The notes: generated by a model not told the origin, from the sequence alone. A stretch of 64,000 nt of DNA from CAVSIP01 sp963728075 (GCA_963728075.1 CAVSIP010000005.1:310001-374000); one strand, 5' to 3'. Shown: positions 41,703-50,896, counted from the stretch's first letter. Made by a program: numbers and translations.

Positions 41703-44336
41703 GTGGCCACCCTGGCGGCACCGGCCGCACCTCGGGCCGGGCTGACGTCCGCCGATGCCGCGGCACGCCTCACCCGCGACGGGCCCAACGTCGTGCCCGC
41801 CCGCCGCCCGCCGCCGCCGTGGCGTCGGCTCGCCGGCCAGCTGGTGCACTTCTTCGCGCTGATGCTCTGGGCGGCTGCCGGCCTGGCGCTCATCGCCGGC
41901 ATGCCCCAGCTGTCGGTCGCCATCGCCGTGGTGGTCGTCGTCAACGGCGGGTTCGCCTTCGCCCAGGAGTACCGGGCCGACCGGGCGGCCGAGCAGCTGC
42001 AGCAGCTCATGCCCATCCGGGCCGTCGTGCGGCGCGACGGCGTGCGCCGGGTCGTCGACGCCGCGGAGCTCGTGGTCGGGGACCTCGTCCTGCTCTCCCC
42101 GGGCGACCGGATCAGCGCCGACCTGGCGCTGACGGCGTGCCACGAGCTCGCCGTGGACACCTCCATGCTCACCGGCGAGAGCGTCCCCGTGCGGCCCGAC
42201 GTGGGAGGGGCCGCGTACGCCGGCACGTTCGTCGTGGAGGGTGAGGGCGAGGGTGAGGTGATGGCCACGGGGGCCGGCACGCGGCTCGCCGACCTGGCCC
42301 GGCTGGCCCGCGAGGCGCACCGGCCACCCAGCCCGCTGGCCCTCGAGCTGCACCGGGTCGTACGCGCGGTCGCCGTGCTGGCGATCGGGGTCGGGACGGC
42401 GTTCTTCGCGCTGAGCCTCGCCCTCGGCATGGAGGCGGGCGAGGGCTTCGTGTTCGCGATCGGCGTCACGGTCGCGCTCGTTCCCGAGGGGCTGCTGCCG
42501 ACGGTCACGCTGGCGCTGGCGATGGGCGCGCAGCGGATGGCGGCGCGCAACGCGATCGTCCGGCGGCTGGAGTCGGTGGAGACGCTCGGGTCGGTGACCT
42601 ACATCTGCACGGACAAGACCGGCACGCTGACCCGCAACGAGATGACGGTGGTCGAGGCGTGGACGCCGGAAGGCGCCCTCTCGGCCCGTGCCACCGGGTA
42701 CGACCCCACCACCGCGATCACGCTGCCGGGAGGCGCGGCCGACGCGCTCCCCGAGCTGGCCCGTGCCGCCGCACGGTCCTCCCACGGCCGGGTGGAGCAC
42801 CACGACGGTGGCTGGCGTCCGCACGGCGACCCCATGGAGGCCGCTCTGGACGTGTTCGCCCGGCGGCTGGGGATCGACGTGCCGGCCGAGGACCGCGCCA
42901 GCACCCCGACGGCCCGGTACCCGTTCGACCCGCAGCGCCGGCGTTCGTCACTGGTCGTCGGCGACCGGCTCCTGGTCAAGGGCGCACCGGACTCCGTACT
43001 GCCCTGCTGCCGACCGCTACCCGGCGCCGCCGAGGCGGTGCACCGCCTCACGGCGCGGGGGCTGCGCGTGCTCGCGATCGCCGTACGGGATGCCCGCGAC
43101 CTCCCGGCCCGGGCGAGCGCGGCCGAGGTGGAGCGCGACCTGACCCTGCTCGGCGTCGTGGGGCTGGAGGACCCGCCTCGTGCCGACGTGGCCGACGCGC
43201 TGGCCGCGTGCCGTCGTGCCGGTATCCGGGTCGCCATGGTCACCGGCGACCACCCGATGACCGCGGCCGCCGTCGCCCGCGAGGTGGGCCTGGTGTCCGC
43301 CCAGGTGCCCGCGCTCGTGCTCGAGGGGGCGCAGCTGCCGGCGGACGACCGCGCGCTCGGGGCGCTGCTCGACCAGGACGGGATCGTCGCCGCCCGGGTG
43401 GCCCCGGAGGACAAGGTGCGCATCGCCCGCGCCCTGCAGGCCCGCGGGCACGTGGTCGCGATGACCGGGGACGGCGTCAACGACGGGCCGGCCCTGCAGG
43501 AGGCGGCCATCGGGGTCGCCATGGGGGCGGGCGGGACCGACGTCGCCCGGGAGGCCGCCGACCTCGTGCTGCTCGACGACCGGTTCGCCACGATCGTGGC
43601 CGCCGTCGAGCAGGGCCGCGCGACGTACGCGAACGTGCGCCGGTTCCTGACCTACCACCTCACCGACAACGTCGCCGAGCTGACACCGTTCGTCGTCTGG
43701 GCGCTCAGCGCAGGTCACGTACCGCTGGCGATCGGGGTGCTGCAGGTGCTCTGCCTGGACATCGGCACGGACCTGCTGCCCGCACTCGCGCTCGGCGCGG
43801 AGCGGCCCAGCCGGGACCTGCTGAGCCGCCCGCCGGAGCGCCGCCACCTGATCGACGCCGCACTGCTGCGCCGCGTCTTCGGCGTGCTGGGGCCGGCGGA
43901 GGCCGCGCTCACCATGGCCGCCTTCGCGACGGCACTGTTCGTCATCGGCTGGCGGCCAGGTGATCCGGCCCCTACCGGTCACGCTGCCGCCGTGGCGTCC
44001 GGGGCGGCGTTCATGGCGATCGTCGTCGGCCAGATGGGCAACGCGTTCGCGCTGCGCAGCGCCACCAGGAACGCCTGGTCGATGAGGTGGCGAGGCAACC
44101 GGCTGCTCGTCGCCGCGGTGGGCGTGGAACTGCTGGCCCTGGTGGGCTTCCTCTACGTGCCGGTGGTCGCGGACGCGCTCGACCAGGCGCCGCCGTCCTG
44201 GCAGGCAGCCCTCGTCGCGGTCGCGGCCGCGCCGACCGTGCTAGCGGTGGACGCGGTGCACAAGGCGCGCCGTACGCGTCGGCGCCGGGTCAGTCGCGGC
44301 GACGAGGCGCCCGCGGGATCTCGTCCGCCCCGTTGA
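41703..44336 (+). CDS. P-type cation-transporting ATPase (P2-type)
   Basis: This is an 877-residue pump. It has an N-terminal cation-ATPase domain, the TGES actuator motif (157-160), the M4 ion site VALVPEGL (E262 region), the phosphorylation motif DKTGTLT with D304, the nucleotide-binding KGAPDSVL, and the hinge TGDGVNDGPAL. Ten membrane helices fit the P2A/P2B Ca2+ or monovalent-cation class, similar to mycobacterial CtpF. The GTG start at 41703 is the first in frame. It has no metal-binding CxxC domain, which argues against a heavy-metal pump. Confidence 0.93.
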   Translation: MATLAAPAAPRAGLTSADAAARLTRDGPNVVPARRPPPPWRRLAGQLVHFFALMLWAAAGLALIAGMPQLSVAIAVVVVVNGGFAFAQEYRADRAAEQLQQLMPIRAVVRRDGVRRVVDAAELVVGDLVLLSPGDRISADLALTACHELAVDTSMLTGESVPVRPDVGGAAYAGTFVVEGEGEGEVMATGAGTRLADLARLAREAHRPPSPLALELHRVVRAVAVLAIGVGTAFFALSLALGMEAGEGFVFAIGVTVALVPEGLLPTVTLALAMGAQRMAARNAIVRRLESVETLGSVTYICTDKTGTLTRNEMTVVEAWTPEGALSARATGYDPTTAITLPGGAADALPELARAAARSSHGRVEHHDGGWRPHGDPMEAALDVFARRLGIDVPAEDRASTPTARYPFDPQRRRSSLVVGDRLLVKGAPDSVLPCCRPLPGAAEAVHRLTARGLRVLAIAVRDARDLPARASAAEVERDLTLLGVVGLEDPPRADVADALAACRRAGIRVAMVTGDHPMTAAAVAREVGLVSAQVPALVLEGAQLPADDRALGALLDQDGIVAARVAPEDKVRIARALQARGHVVAMTGDGVNDGPALQEAAIGVAMGAGGTDVAREAADLVLLDDRFATIVAAVEQGRATYANVRRFLTYHLTDNVAELTPFVVWALSAGHVPLAIGVLQVLCLDIGTDLLPALALGAERPSRDLLSRPPERRHLIDAALLRRVFGVLGPAEAALTMAAFATALFVIGWRPGDPAPTGHAAAVASGAAFMAIVVGQMGNAFALRSATRNAWSMRWRGNRLLVAAVGVELLALVGFLYVPVVADALDQAPPSWQAALVAVAAAPTVLAVDAVHKARRTRRRRVSRGDEAPAGSRPPR

Positions 44337-44586
44337 CCTGCTCACGCATCCGTTCGGCTGCCGCGAGCCGGCGCCGCCGGCTCACCTCGCTGTCCACCGT
44401 CGCCTGGTCCGGAGCCTCCGACGGCGCCGTCCGGTGCAGCGACTCGATGGCCTCCACCGCGAGGTGGCGCTGCAGTCCCCGTTCGAACTGCCGCTTGTGC
44501 ACGTCGGGGCTGACGTCGCTGTCTCCGCGCGCCGCAATCATCGCCTCGCGTGCGGCTCGGCTGCTGTCCTGCGCCACGGTCGCCAC
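44290..44586 (-). CDS. Small hydrophilic helical protein, unknown
   Basis: This 98-residue, charged protein (RQFERGLQRHLAVEAIESLHR; EVSRRRRLAAAERMREQVNGADEIP) is predicted to be helical. It shares 47 bases with the 3' end of the convergent P-type ATPase gene. Its start at 44586 faces the DUF1918 gene across a region with DevR-like boxes. No family was recognised. Confidence 0.5.
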   Translation of the reverse strand: MATVAQDSSRAAREAMIAARGDSDVSPDVHKRQFERGLQRHLAVEAIESLHRTAPSEAPDQATVDSEVSRRRRLAAAERMREQVNGADEIPRAPRRRD

Positions 44587-44640
44587 CTCCCGAAGCTGCG
44601 TCTATGAGGTCAGCGTGGGTGCCGCCAGCAGCCGCCACCA

Positions 44641-44681
44641 GGGACGAACGTCCACCCCCGAGGGGCGGGGACCTTCGGCTC
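44641..44681. promoter_or_regulatory. Two DevR/DosR-box-like sites
   Basis: GGGACGAACGTCCA (44641-44654) matches the mycobacterial DevR consensus GGGACTWWAGTCCC at 11 of 14 positions. GGGACCTTCGGCTC (44668-44681) matches at about 10. They lie 27 bases apart start-to-start in the divergent region between the 98-residue gene and DUF1918, where a dormancy/hypoxia regulator could act on both. Confidence 0.4.
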
Positions 44682-44736
44682 TGCCCCGCGACGGCGCGGT
44701 CCGCGAGCGTGGGAGCCGTAAGGAAAGGAGCCCGCG

Positions 44737-44949
44737 ATGCACGCGAGCGTCGGCGACCGCCTGGTCATCAAAGGTCACCACATCCACGAACCCGACCGCG
44801 ACGCCGAGGTCCTCGAGGTCCGCGGCCCCGACGGCGGCCCGCCGTACCTCGTGCGCTGGTCGGACGACGGCCACGTCGGCCTGTTCTTCCCGAGCACGGA
44901 CGCCGTGATCCACCACCACGGCGCCGAGGAGCCGGTCACGACCGCCTGA
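44737..44949 (+). CDS. DUF1918 (SH3-like) protein
   Basis: This 70-residue protein has the DUF1918 pattern: VGDRLVIKGHHIHEPDRDAEVLEVRG followed by PPYLVRWSDDGHVGLFFPSTDA. It is a small SH3-like barrel, common in Actinobacteria and often part of hypoxia/dormancy-linked gene sets. The ATG has AAAGGAG 6 bases upstream. Its biochemical role is not established. Confidence 0.87.
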   Translation: MHASVGDRLVIKGHHIHEPDRDAEVLEVRGPDGGPPYLVRWSDDGHVGLFFPSTDAVIHHHGAEEPVTTA

Positions 44950-44954
44950 GCTGA

Positions 44955-46604
44955 TCAGGCCGCTGGGCAGGCGTGGTGACCGAACTCCGGGTCCGAGTTC
45001 GGCGCTGCGCCCCACTGGGTGCGCTGCTGCAGCGGCAGCCCGGGCACCTGCCAGGCGCCGGCGGCCCCGCGAATGACCTCGAAGGCCGCGCGCCAGCCCT
45101 GGTGGCCGGCAGCGTTCCCCGTACGTAGCACCTGCGCGATCTCCTTCTGCACGCCCAGATCGCCCACCAGCCCCGCGTGGAAGGCGGGCAGCGCGGTCCA
45201 CGGCGTGTCGGTGTACGGGCCACGGTAGACCGTGAGGGCCGCCTCCAGCGGGACGAACATGTGGTTGGTCACCCCCGGGACCGGGCACAGCGCCTGGTCC
45301 CGGTAGAGCGCCGCGTTCGCGACGAGCGAGCGCAGGAACGGCACATCGGCGTGCAGGCCGAAGCCGTGGGTCTCCAGCCGGGCCAGTCCGAGCAGACCGC
45401 GAAACTCCGCTGCGCCCGCCTCGCCGTACCCGTCACGTCCCGAGCGCGGGTAGTAGACCCTGGCGGGGCGGACCAGTGGACTGGTCTGGACGAACACGTC
45501 GACGGGTGGGTGGGGATGTGCGGCGAAGTAGGCCCGCGCCACCATCGTGCCCTCGCTCTCGGCGACGACGGAGACCGCCGTGCCGGACTTGCGGTGCAGC
45601 GCGTCGATCTGGCGGGCGAGACGCTGCGCGCTGGTGGCCAGCGACTGGTACGTGGCCTGCGGCGGGTACGGCAACGGCGTGCCGGCGCTGCTCAGACCCC
45701 GGTAGGAGAAGTGCACGGTCTGCCAGCCCGGGCCGAACAGCTGGAACCGTCCGCCGTCGTAGCTGCTGCCGAAGCCCGGTACGTACAGGACCGGATGGCC
45801 GGAGGGGCGCACCTGCGGCGTCGGGATGGCCTCCCGCGAGCCGCCCGCGGGGCCGCCGAAGGTGGTGGCGAAGGAAGCGGCCCCTGCGGCGACCAGGCCG
45901 CCGCTGACGACCACGGACAGCACCGGCAGCGCCGGGACGGTCCAGCGGGGCGCACCCGCGTGGACCACGGTGTGCACGATCTGGTGCCACGCCCAGGCGT
46001 TGAACAGCCCGCCGCCCGCCGCCACGAGCAGGGTGACCCAGGCCGGCGCGTACGTCATCGCCAGCGCGGCGACCATCAGCTCCAGCCAGGACAGCGCGAC
46101 CCAGCCCATGCTGCGCCACGGCAGCACGCGGCGCCACCAGTGACCGGTGATGATGGCGGGTGGCAGGACGAGCGCGACGATGACGGTGCCGATGATCGCG
46201 CCGAGCATGAGCTGGGAGAACCCGGCCGCCGACGCGGCGAACGAGACCGCCGCCCACGGCGAGATCACGGCGAGCGCGAGCAGCGTGTACGGCAGGGATC
46301 GGCGCAGCAGCGTGCCGTACGACGGCCGGGTGGCTTCGGACGGCCAGGCCAGGTGGATCACCGCGGCGTTCACCAGCGAGCGGAAGGCCAGCAGTGCCGC
46401 CAGCATCCAGGCCACCGACCACCAGGACCAGCCGTACGTCCAGATCCAGCGGACGTCGTGGAACGTGCCGAACGGAGCGGGGGCGCTCACCTGGGGGGCC
46501 AGCGGCAGCGCGGACACGTAGTGCACCCACTGCAGAGCGACGGCCTCGGCCAGGGCGAGGCTCGTGGTGAGCACGCCCAACAGGGCGCTACGGCGCGACG
46601 GCAT
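44955..46604 (-). CDS. Membrane-anchored lipase/alpha-beta hydrolase with N-terminal membrane domain
   Basis: This is a 549-residue two-part protein. About 245 N-terminal residues form five or six membrane helices (LLGVLTTSLALAEAVALQW, MLAALLAFRSLVNAAVIHL, and more). The C-terminal part is an alpha/beta hydrolase starting at HPVLYVPGFGSSYDGGRFQLFGPGW, with a putative nucleophile in VVAESEGTMVA. The usual GxSxG is AESEG here, so the first Gly is replaced. The ATG at 46604 has GGAAGGAA upstream. It should act on lipids at the outer face of the membrane; the orientation is inferred. Confidence 0.75.
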   Translation of the reverse strand: MPSRRSALLGVLTTSLALAEAVALQWVHYVSALPLAPQVSAPAPFGTFHDVRWIWTYGWSWWSVAWMLAALLAFRSLVNAAVIHLAWPSEATRPSYGTLLRRSLPYTLLALAVISPWAAVSFAASAAGFSQLMLGAIIGTVIVALVLPPAIITGHWWRRVLPWRSMGWVALSWLELMVAALAMTYAPAWVTLLVAAGGGLFNAWAWHQIVHTVVHAGAPRWTVPALPVLSVVVSGGLVAAGAASFATTFGGPAGGSREAIPTPQVRPSGHPVLYVPGFGSSYDGGRFQLFGPGWQTVHFSYRGLSSAGTPLPYPPQATYQSLATSAQRLARQIDALHRKSGTAVSVVAESEGTMVARAYFAAHPHPPVDVFVQTSPLVRPARVYYPRSGRDGYGEAGAAEFRGLLGLARLETHGFGLHADVPFLRSLVANAALYRDQALCPVPGVTNHMFVPLEAALTVYRGPYTDTPWTALPAFHAGLVGDLGVQKEIAQVLRTGNAAGHQGWRAAFEVIRGAAGAWQVPGLPLQQRTQWGAAPNSDPEFGHHACPAA

Positions 46605-46679
46605 GGTTCCTTCCCTCGGCGGACGGATCGGTCGCACCGTGCCGTACCCGGGCTACCCGTCAGCACGCGCGGGCGTGGA

Positions 46680-47462
46680 CTACCCCGCCCCGCCGAGGGC
46701 GTCGAGGCGACGCATCTGCTCGTCGTCCAGCGCGAAGTCCAGCAGGTCGGCGTTGGCGGCGATCCGCTCGGGCCGGGCCGACCTGGGGATCGCGACGAAC
46801 CCGTGCTGCAGGTGCCATCGCAGGATCACCTGCGGCACGCTCACCCCGACCTCGCCGGCGACCTCCTGCAGGGTGGGATCGTCCAGGTCGCTGGCCCGGA
46901 ACGGGCTGTAACCCTCCAGCACGACCCCGCGCTCCCGCAGGTCCTCGGCCTGCCGGCGGTCGTGCACGGCGGGGCTCCAGCGGACCTGGTCGACCGCGGG
47001 CCCGACACCCGTCGCGGCGAGCAGCTCGTCGATCTGCGCCGTGCTGTAGTTGCTGACCCCTACGTCGGCAGCCAGCCCGTCGGCCTGCGCGGCGAGCATC
47101 TCCTGCCAGGTGGCTGGTGAGGCAGCCCCGCCGGGAGGCCAGTGGACCAGCCACAGGTCCACCCGCTCGAGCCCCAGTGCCGCAAGGCTCTCCTCGAGCG
47201 TCTGGCGGGCGCGGCCGGCTCGTTCCGGTGGCAGCTTCGTCGTCACGAACACGTCGCTGCGCGCCACGCCGCTGTCCCGCAGGGCGCGCCCGACCTCGCG
47301 CTCGTTCCGGTACATGGTGGCCGTGTCCAGGTGGCGGTAGCCGACCTCGAGGGCCGTGCCCACCGCGTCGTACGCCTCGGTACCGGACAGCTGCCATGTC
47401 CCGAACCCCAGCAGCGGAATGCGCCCTCCTCCCGGCAGGTCCGCCCGTGGTGTCTGAGCCAT
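46680..47462 (-). CDS. Aldo/keto reductase
   Basis: This is a 260-residue TIM-barrel NADPH-dependent reductase with the complete catalytic tetrad D46, Y51, K76 and H107 (HLDTATMY, VTTK, LVHWPP) and the cofactor segment VAIPRSARPERIAANADL. It reduces aldehydes or ketones, as in 2,5-diketo-gluconate reductase relatives. It faces an integrase scrap and the SulP gene across a 405-base gap. Confidence 0.93.
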   Translation of the reverse strand: MAQTPRADLPGGGRIPLLGFGTWQLSGTEAYDAVGTALEVGYRHLDTATMYRNEREVGRALRDSGVARSDVFVTTKLPPERAGRARQTLEESLAALGLERVDLWLVHWPPGGAASPATWQEMLAAQADGLAADVGVSNYSTAQIDELLAATGVGPAVDQVRWSPAVHDRRQAEDLRERGVVLEGYSPFRASDLDDPTLQEVAGEVGVSVPQVILRWHLQHGFVAIPRSARPERIAANADLLDFALDDEQMRRLDALGGAG

Positions 47463-47501
47463 GCCGTCGCCCTCCCCGACATCGACGGCAGCGAACCTGA
47501 T

Positions 47502-47634
47502 CGACCGGGTCGTCGCCTACATGACCCGTGCGACGGCACCCGGTTGCCCAAGGTCGTGAAGAAGCCCAAGCGCGCGGTGATCCCGGAGGAGTTCGACGCG
47601 CTGCCCGTTCGCTACCAGACCCTTGTCCTGGTGG
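47502..47634 (+). pseudogene. Fragment of a tyrosine integrase gene
   Basis: The 405-base stretch between the aldo/keto reductase and SulP genes contains about 130 bases nearly identical to positions 57601-57746 of the integrase gene, covering its residues 147-193. Stretches such as CAAGCGCGCGGTGA and GCCCGTTCGCTACCAGACCC are exact. It has a small insertion (CATGACCCG versus CAACCCG) and a 12-base deletion, so it cannot be translated as integrase. No att-like tRNA fragment is visible beside it. The rest of the gap holds the SulP promoter region and nothing else recognised. Confidence 0.85.
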
Positions 47635-47867
47635 TCCGGGGCTTCAGGACACACCGACCCGGAGGGTGGACCGAGCGGCCCGTGACGCACGTCTCACAGG
47701 CCGGTTCTGGTCAGCGCAGCGGGTTCGCGTACGTTGGTCCTAGATCACGACGCCGCGCGTGGCGTCGTCGCCTGGGTGCATGGACGCACTCAGCCCCTGT
47801 CCCGGCACCGTCTCGGTGCTGCCGCTCGCCCGCGCCTGTCGCGTGCACGGACCCCGAAACGGTTGCC

Positions 47868-49355
47868 TTGCCCTCGCTTCTGCCTTCCTCCCGCCCTGCG
47901 CTGCCCCGCCCGTCCTGGCCTTCGGCCGCCACCGCCCGTACCGAGGTGCTCGCCGGGCTGGTGGTCGCACTCGCGCTGATCCCCGAGGCGATCAGCTTCT
48001 CCATCATCGCCGGTGTCGACCCCCGCGTCGGGCTGTTCGCCTCGTTCACGATGGCGGTCACCATCGCGATCGCCGGCGGCCGGCCCGCGATGATCAGTGC
48101 GGCGACCGGAGCGGTCGCACTGGTCGTCGCCCCGGTGGCCCGCGAGCACGGTCTGGGCTACCTGCTGGCCACGGTCGTGCTGGCCGGTGTCTTCCAGGTC
48201 CTGCTCGGCGCGGCCGGCTTCGCCCGGCTGATGCGGTTCATCCCACGCAGCGTCATGGTCGGCTTCGTCAACGCGCTCGCCATCCTCATCCTGCTCGCGC
48301 AGCTGCCGCACCTCACCCACGTGCCATGGCTCGTCTACCCGGTCGCCGCTGCGGGCCTGGTCGTCATCTTCGGCCTGCCGCGGCTGACGACGGCTGTCCC
48401 CGCGCCGCTGGTGTCGATCGTCGTGCTGACCGTCGCAGCTACCGCCCTCGGCTGGCACCTGCCGACCGTCGGCGACGAAGGAGCGCTCCCGCACGACCTG
48501 CCCGGCCTGGCCCTGCCGCAGGTGCCCGCCACCTGGGCGACGCTGCAGACCATCGCCCCCTACGCGCTCGGCATGGCCCTCGTCGGACTGATGGAGACGA
48601 TGATGACCGCCAGGCTCGTCGACGACCTCACCGACACCCGGTCGGACAAGACCCGTGAGGCGATCGGTCAGGGCATCGCCAACGTCGTCACCGGCTTCTT
48701 CGGCGGCATGGGCGGCTGCGCCATGATCGGCCAAACGATGATCAACGTGCGGGCCGGTGCGCGCACCCGGCTCTCGACGTTCCTCGCCGGCACCTTCCTG
48801 CTCGTCCTCGTCGTCGCTCTCGGACCTCTGGTCGCGGTCATCCCGATGGCCGCCCTCGCCGCGGTCATGATCTTCGTGTCGGTCACCACGTTCGACTGGC
48901 ACAGCCTGCGCACCATCCACCGGATGCCCAAGAGCGAGACCACCGTCATGGTCACCACCGTCGCCGTCGTCGTCTGGACCAGCAACCTCGCCATCGGGGT
49001 CGGAGTCGGCGTCGTCCTTGCCTGCGTCCTGTTCGCCCGCCGCGTCGCCCACCTCGTCGAGGTCACCAGCGTGCTCGACCCCGACGGTAGTGAGCGGATC
49101 TACTCCGTGCACGGGGCGATGTTCTTCGCCTCCAGCAACGACCTGGTCGACCAGTTCGACTACGCCGGCGACCCCGACCGGGTGCTCATCGACCTGTCCA
49201 ACGCCTCCATCTGGGACGCCTCCACCGTCGCCGTCCTCGACGCGATCACCCACAGGTACGCCCTGCGCGGCAAGCATCTCGAGATCGTCGGCCTCGACAC
49301 GCACTCCGCCACCCGATACCACCGGCACACCGGACAGCTCGCCACCGCGCACTGA
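47868..49355 (+). CDS. SulP-family anion transporter with STAS domain
   Basis: This is a 495-residue SLC26/SulP transporter. It has the N-terminal signature TEVLAGLVVALALIPEAISFSIIAG, about 12 membrane helices, and a C-terminal STAS domain (SERIYSVHGAMFFASSNDLVDQF; VLIDLSNASIWDASTVAVLDAI). It exchanges sulfate, bicarbonate or dicarboxylates. The start is unsure: the only in-frame candidate giving a normal length is TTG at 47868, with no ATG or GTG near. The gene follows an integrase scrap and may have been repositioned. Confidence 0.9.
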   Translation: MPSLLPSSRPALPRPSWPSAATARTEVLAGLVVALALIPEAISFSIIAGVDPRVGLFASFTMAVTIAIAGGRPAMISAATGAVALVVAPVAREHGLGYLLATVVLAGVFQVLLGAAGFARLMRFIPRSVMVGFVNALAILILLAQLPHLTHVPWLVYPVAAAGLVVIFGLPRLTTAVPAPLVSIVVLTVAATALGWHLPTVGDEGALPHDLPGLALPQVPATWATLQTIAPYALGMALVGLMETMMTARLVDDLTDTRSDKTREAIGQGIANVVTGFFGGMGGCAMIGQTMINVRAGARTRLSTFLAGTFLLVLVVALGPLVAVIPMAALAAVMIFVSVTTFDWHSLRTIHRMPKSETTVMVTTVAVVVWTSNLAIGVGVGVVLACVLFARRVAHLVEVTSVLDPDGSERIYSVHGAMFFASSNDLVDQFDYAGDPDRVLIDLSNASIWDASTVAVLDAITHRYALRGKHLEIVGLDTHSATRYHRHTGQLATAH

Positions 49356-49475
49356 CCCGCCACAACATCAACCACCGTCGCAGGCGCCCGCAGCTCACCA
49401 AGGGAGCGCAGTCAACCAGCTCGATGTTGACGCCTACCCGACGCTGGCCGCACCCGCCGGCGACGCAGCTGGCGG

Positions 49476-50381
49476 TCAACCAGCCCGAACGATCCGGACG
49501 ACGCCGAACGCCGCAATGATGAGCGAGCCGAGCATGAGCGCGAGTGTCGCGACGAGTTGCGGGTTCCATGGCGACGTCGGACCGAAGGCGCCACCGCCGA
49601 GGAAGGACGGCGCCGACGACGCCATCGCGCCCCACCACACCGCGGCCGCAACCGTCATCACGAACATGCCCGCCGTCGCGGTAACGGCCAGGGCGCCGTC
49701 GGCGAGCACCACCAGCCGCGACAGCTCGAGCCGCCGCGCGGTCGCGATGATCACCACGGTCCACAACACGATCGCCAGCACGACGAGCACGCACCAGCCG
49801 ACGAACAGCAACCCGTAGCCGGTGCTGTCGCCGTTGCGCTGTGCGGGCGAAAGCTGGTGCGCCCACACCAGCAGCGGCACGGTCAGCACGCCAGCGGCGC
49901 CGGTGACCGCAGCAGCACGCGCCACGTGTCGGCGGATCGCCGGCCAGCCACCGCCGGACAGGAAGCGCACGACGGCCGGTAGTGCGAGCGCGAGACCGGC
50001 GACGACCGCGAGACCGCTCAACGTCGCCACCACTTGCATCGCGACGTAGGCGAGATCGGGAAGTGCGCGTGTGCGGTCGGACAGCGGCATGTCGAAGTGC
50101 TCCGACAGCTTGGCGAAACTCGACCCAGCGACGACGAAAGCCGACCACGCAACGAGCACGGTCACCGCGCCGGTCCGGATCCGGTCGCCGCCGGCGGGCG
50201 CAGCGGCGAGGCACGCTGAGCCGCGAGCGCGCTCGCGCGCACCGCCGACGACGAGTGAGATGACGGCACGAAGTGGCAGTCGCGCGCCGTACCGGTCCTC
50301 GAGGTACGCCGTGAGGTCGTCGCCGTAACGCTCCCGCCACTGCGCCGGGTAGCAGCGCAGCCACCGGGTCGCGCGCGTCAC
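49476..50381 (-). CDS. PadR-linked integral membrane protein
   Basis: This 301-residue protein begins with a soluble module RWLRCYPAQWRERYGDDLTAYLEDR, the YPxxWR..Y..E pattern found in many HAAS-like proteins next to PadR regulators. Six hydrophobic segments follow. Its GTG overlaps the padR stop (GTGA), so it is the regulator's partner. The role is unknown; stress-induced membrane remodelling is typical for the pair. Confidence 0.75.
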   Translation of the reverse strand: MTRATRWLRCYPAQWRERYGDDLTAYLEDRYGARLPLRAVISLVVGGARERARGSACLAAAPAGGDRIRTGAVTVLVAWSAFVVAGSSFAKLSEHFDMPLSDRTRALPDLAYVAMQVVATLSGLAVVAGLALALPAVVRFLSGGGWPAIRRHVARAAAVTGAAGVLTVPLLVWAHQLSPAQRNGDSTGYGLLFVGWCVLVVLAIVLWTVVIIATARRLELSRLVVLADGALAVTATAGMFVMTVAAAVWWGAMASSAPSFLGGGAFGPTSPWNPQLVATLALMLGSLIIAAFGVVRIVRAG

Positions 50382-50716
50382 GCCGGCCGCCGTCGCAACG
50401 TCGCGCCCCGACGAAGCCGGAACACGCCGACGTCGGCGAGCCGGCGCATCTCGGTGACCGCCTCGGCGAGCGCGTCCGACCCGGCTGCCGTGATGCGGTA
50501 GGGCCGGCGGCGATCGTCGGCCGGCAGCGCCTCGATCAACCCACGTGCTTCCAGCCGGCTGATCGCGCCGTAGAGCGCACCCGGACCGAGCGCAACACCG
50601 GCAAAGGCCTCGATGTCCTTGGCGAGTGCATGCCCGTGCTTGGGTCCGTCCGCCAGGCTGGTCAGGATCAGCAACGGCGGGTCGTTGGCCCGACGCAAAC
50701 CCGGTTCTCCGCTCAC
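50378..50716 (-). CDS. PadR-family transcriptional regulator
   Basis: This is a 112-residue winged helix: DPPLLILTSLADGPKHGHALAKDIE (helices 1-2), GVALGPGALYGAISRLEARGLIEAL (recognition helix and wing) and RPYRITAAGSDAL. The GTG at 50716 is chosen because homologues start there, although the frame stays open to 50863. An inverted repeat 11 bases upstream is a likely autoregulatory operator. Confidence 0.88.
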   Translation of the reverse strand: MSGEPGLRRANDPPLLILTSLADGPKHGHALAKDIEAFAGVALGPGALYGAISRLEARGLIEALPADDRRRPYRITAAGSDALAEAVTEMRRLADVGVFRLRRGATLRRRPA

Positions 50717-50726
50717 TGCCGAGACG

Positions 50727-50762
50727 CTACTACGCACGACGGTGCTACGCAAGACGTAGTAG
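50727..50762. promoter_or_regulatory. Inverted-repeat operator of the PadR operon
   Basis: CTACTACG (50727-50734) and CGTAGTAG (50755-50762) are exact 8-base inverted arms 20 bases apart. A third half-site, CTACG/CGTAG, nests between them. PadR dimers bind spaced palindromes of this sort in their own promoters. Confidence 0.6.
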
Positions 50763-50896
50763 ACACGGTCGGGCACGTGAATCGCGGATAGTGACCGGTA
50801 GAGGGCAACTCGCGCGGGCGGAGCGGCGACGAAGAACTGCCGCGCCACGTTGACCTCGTCCATTCACCTGAGACGCCGAGCAGCAAGCGTCCGCTG

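Noticed and set aside
47790..49352. 520-residue open frame on the minus strand opposite SulP
   Set aside because: Composition is Arg/Asp/Gly/His repeats typical of the antisense of a GC-rich gene, with no family motif; the plus-strand SulP frame has clear membrane and STAS motifs.
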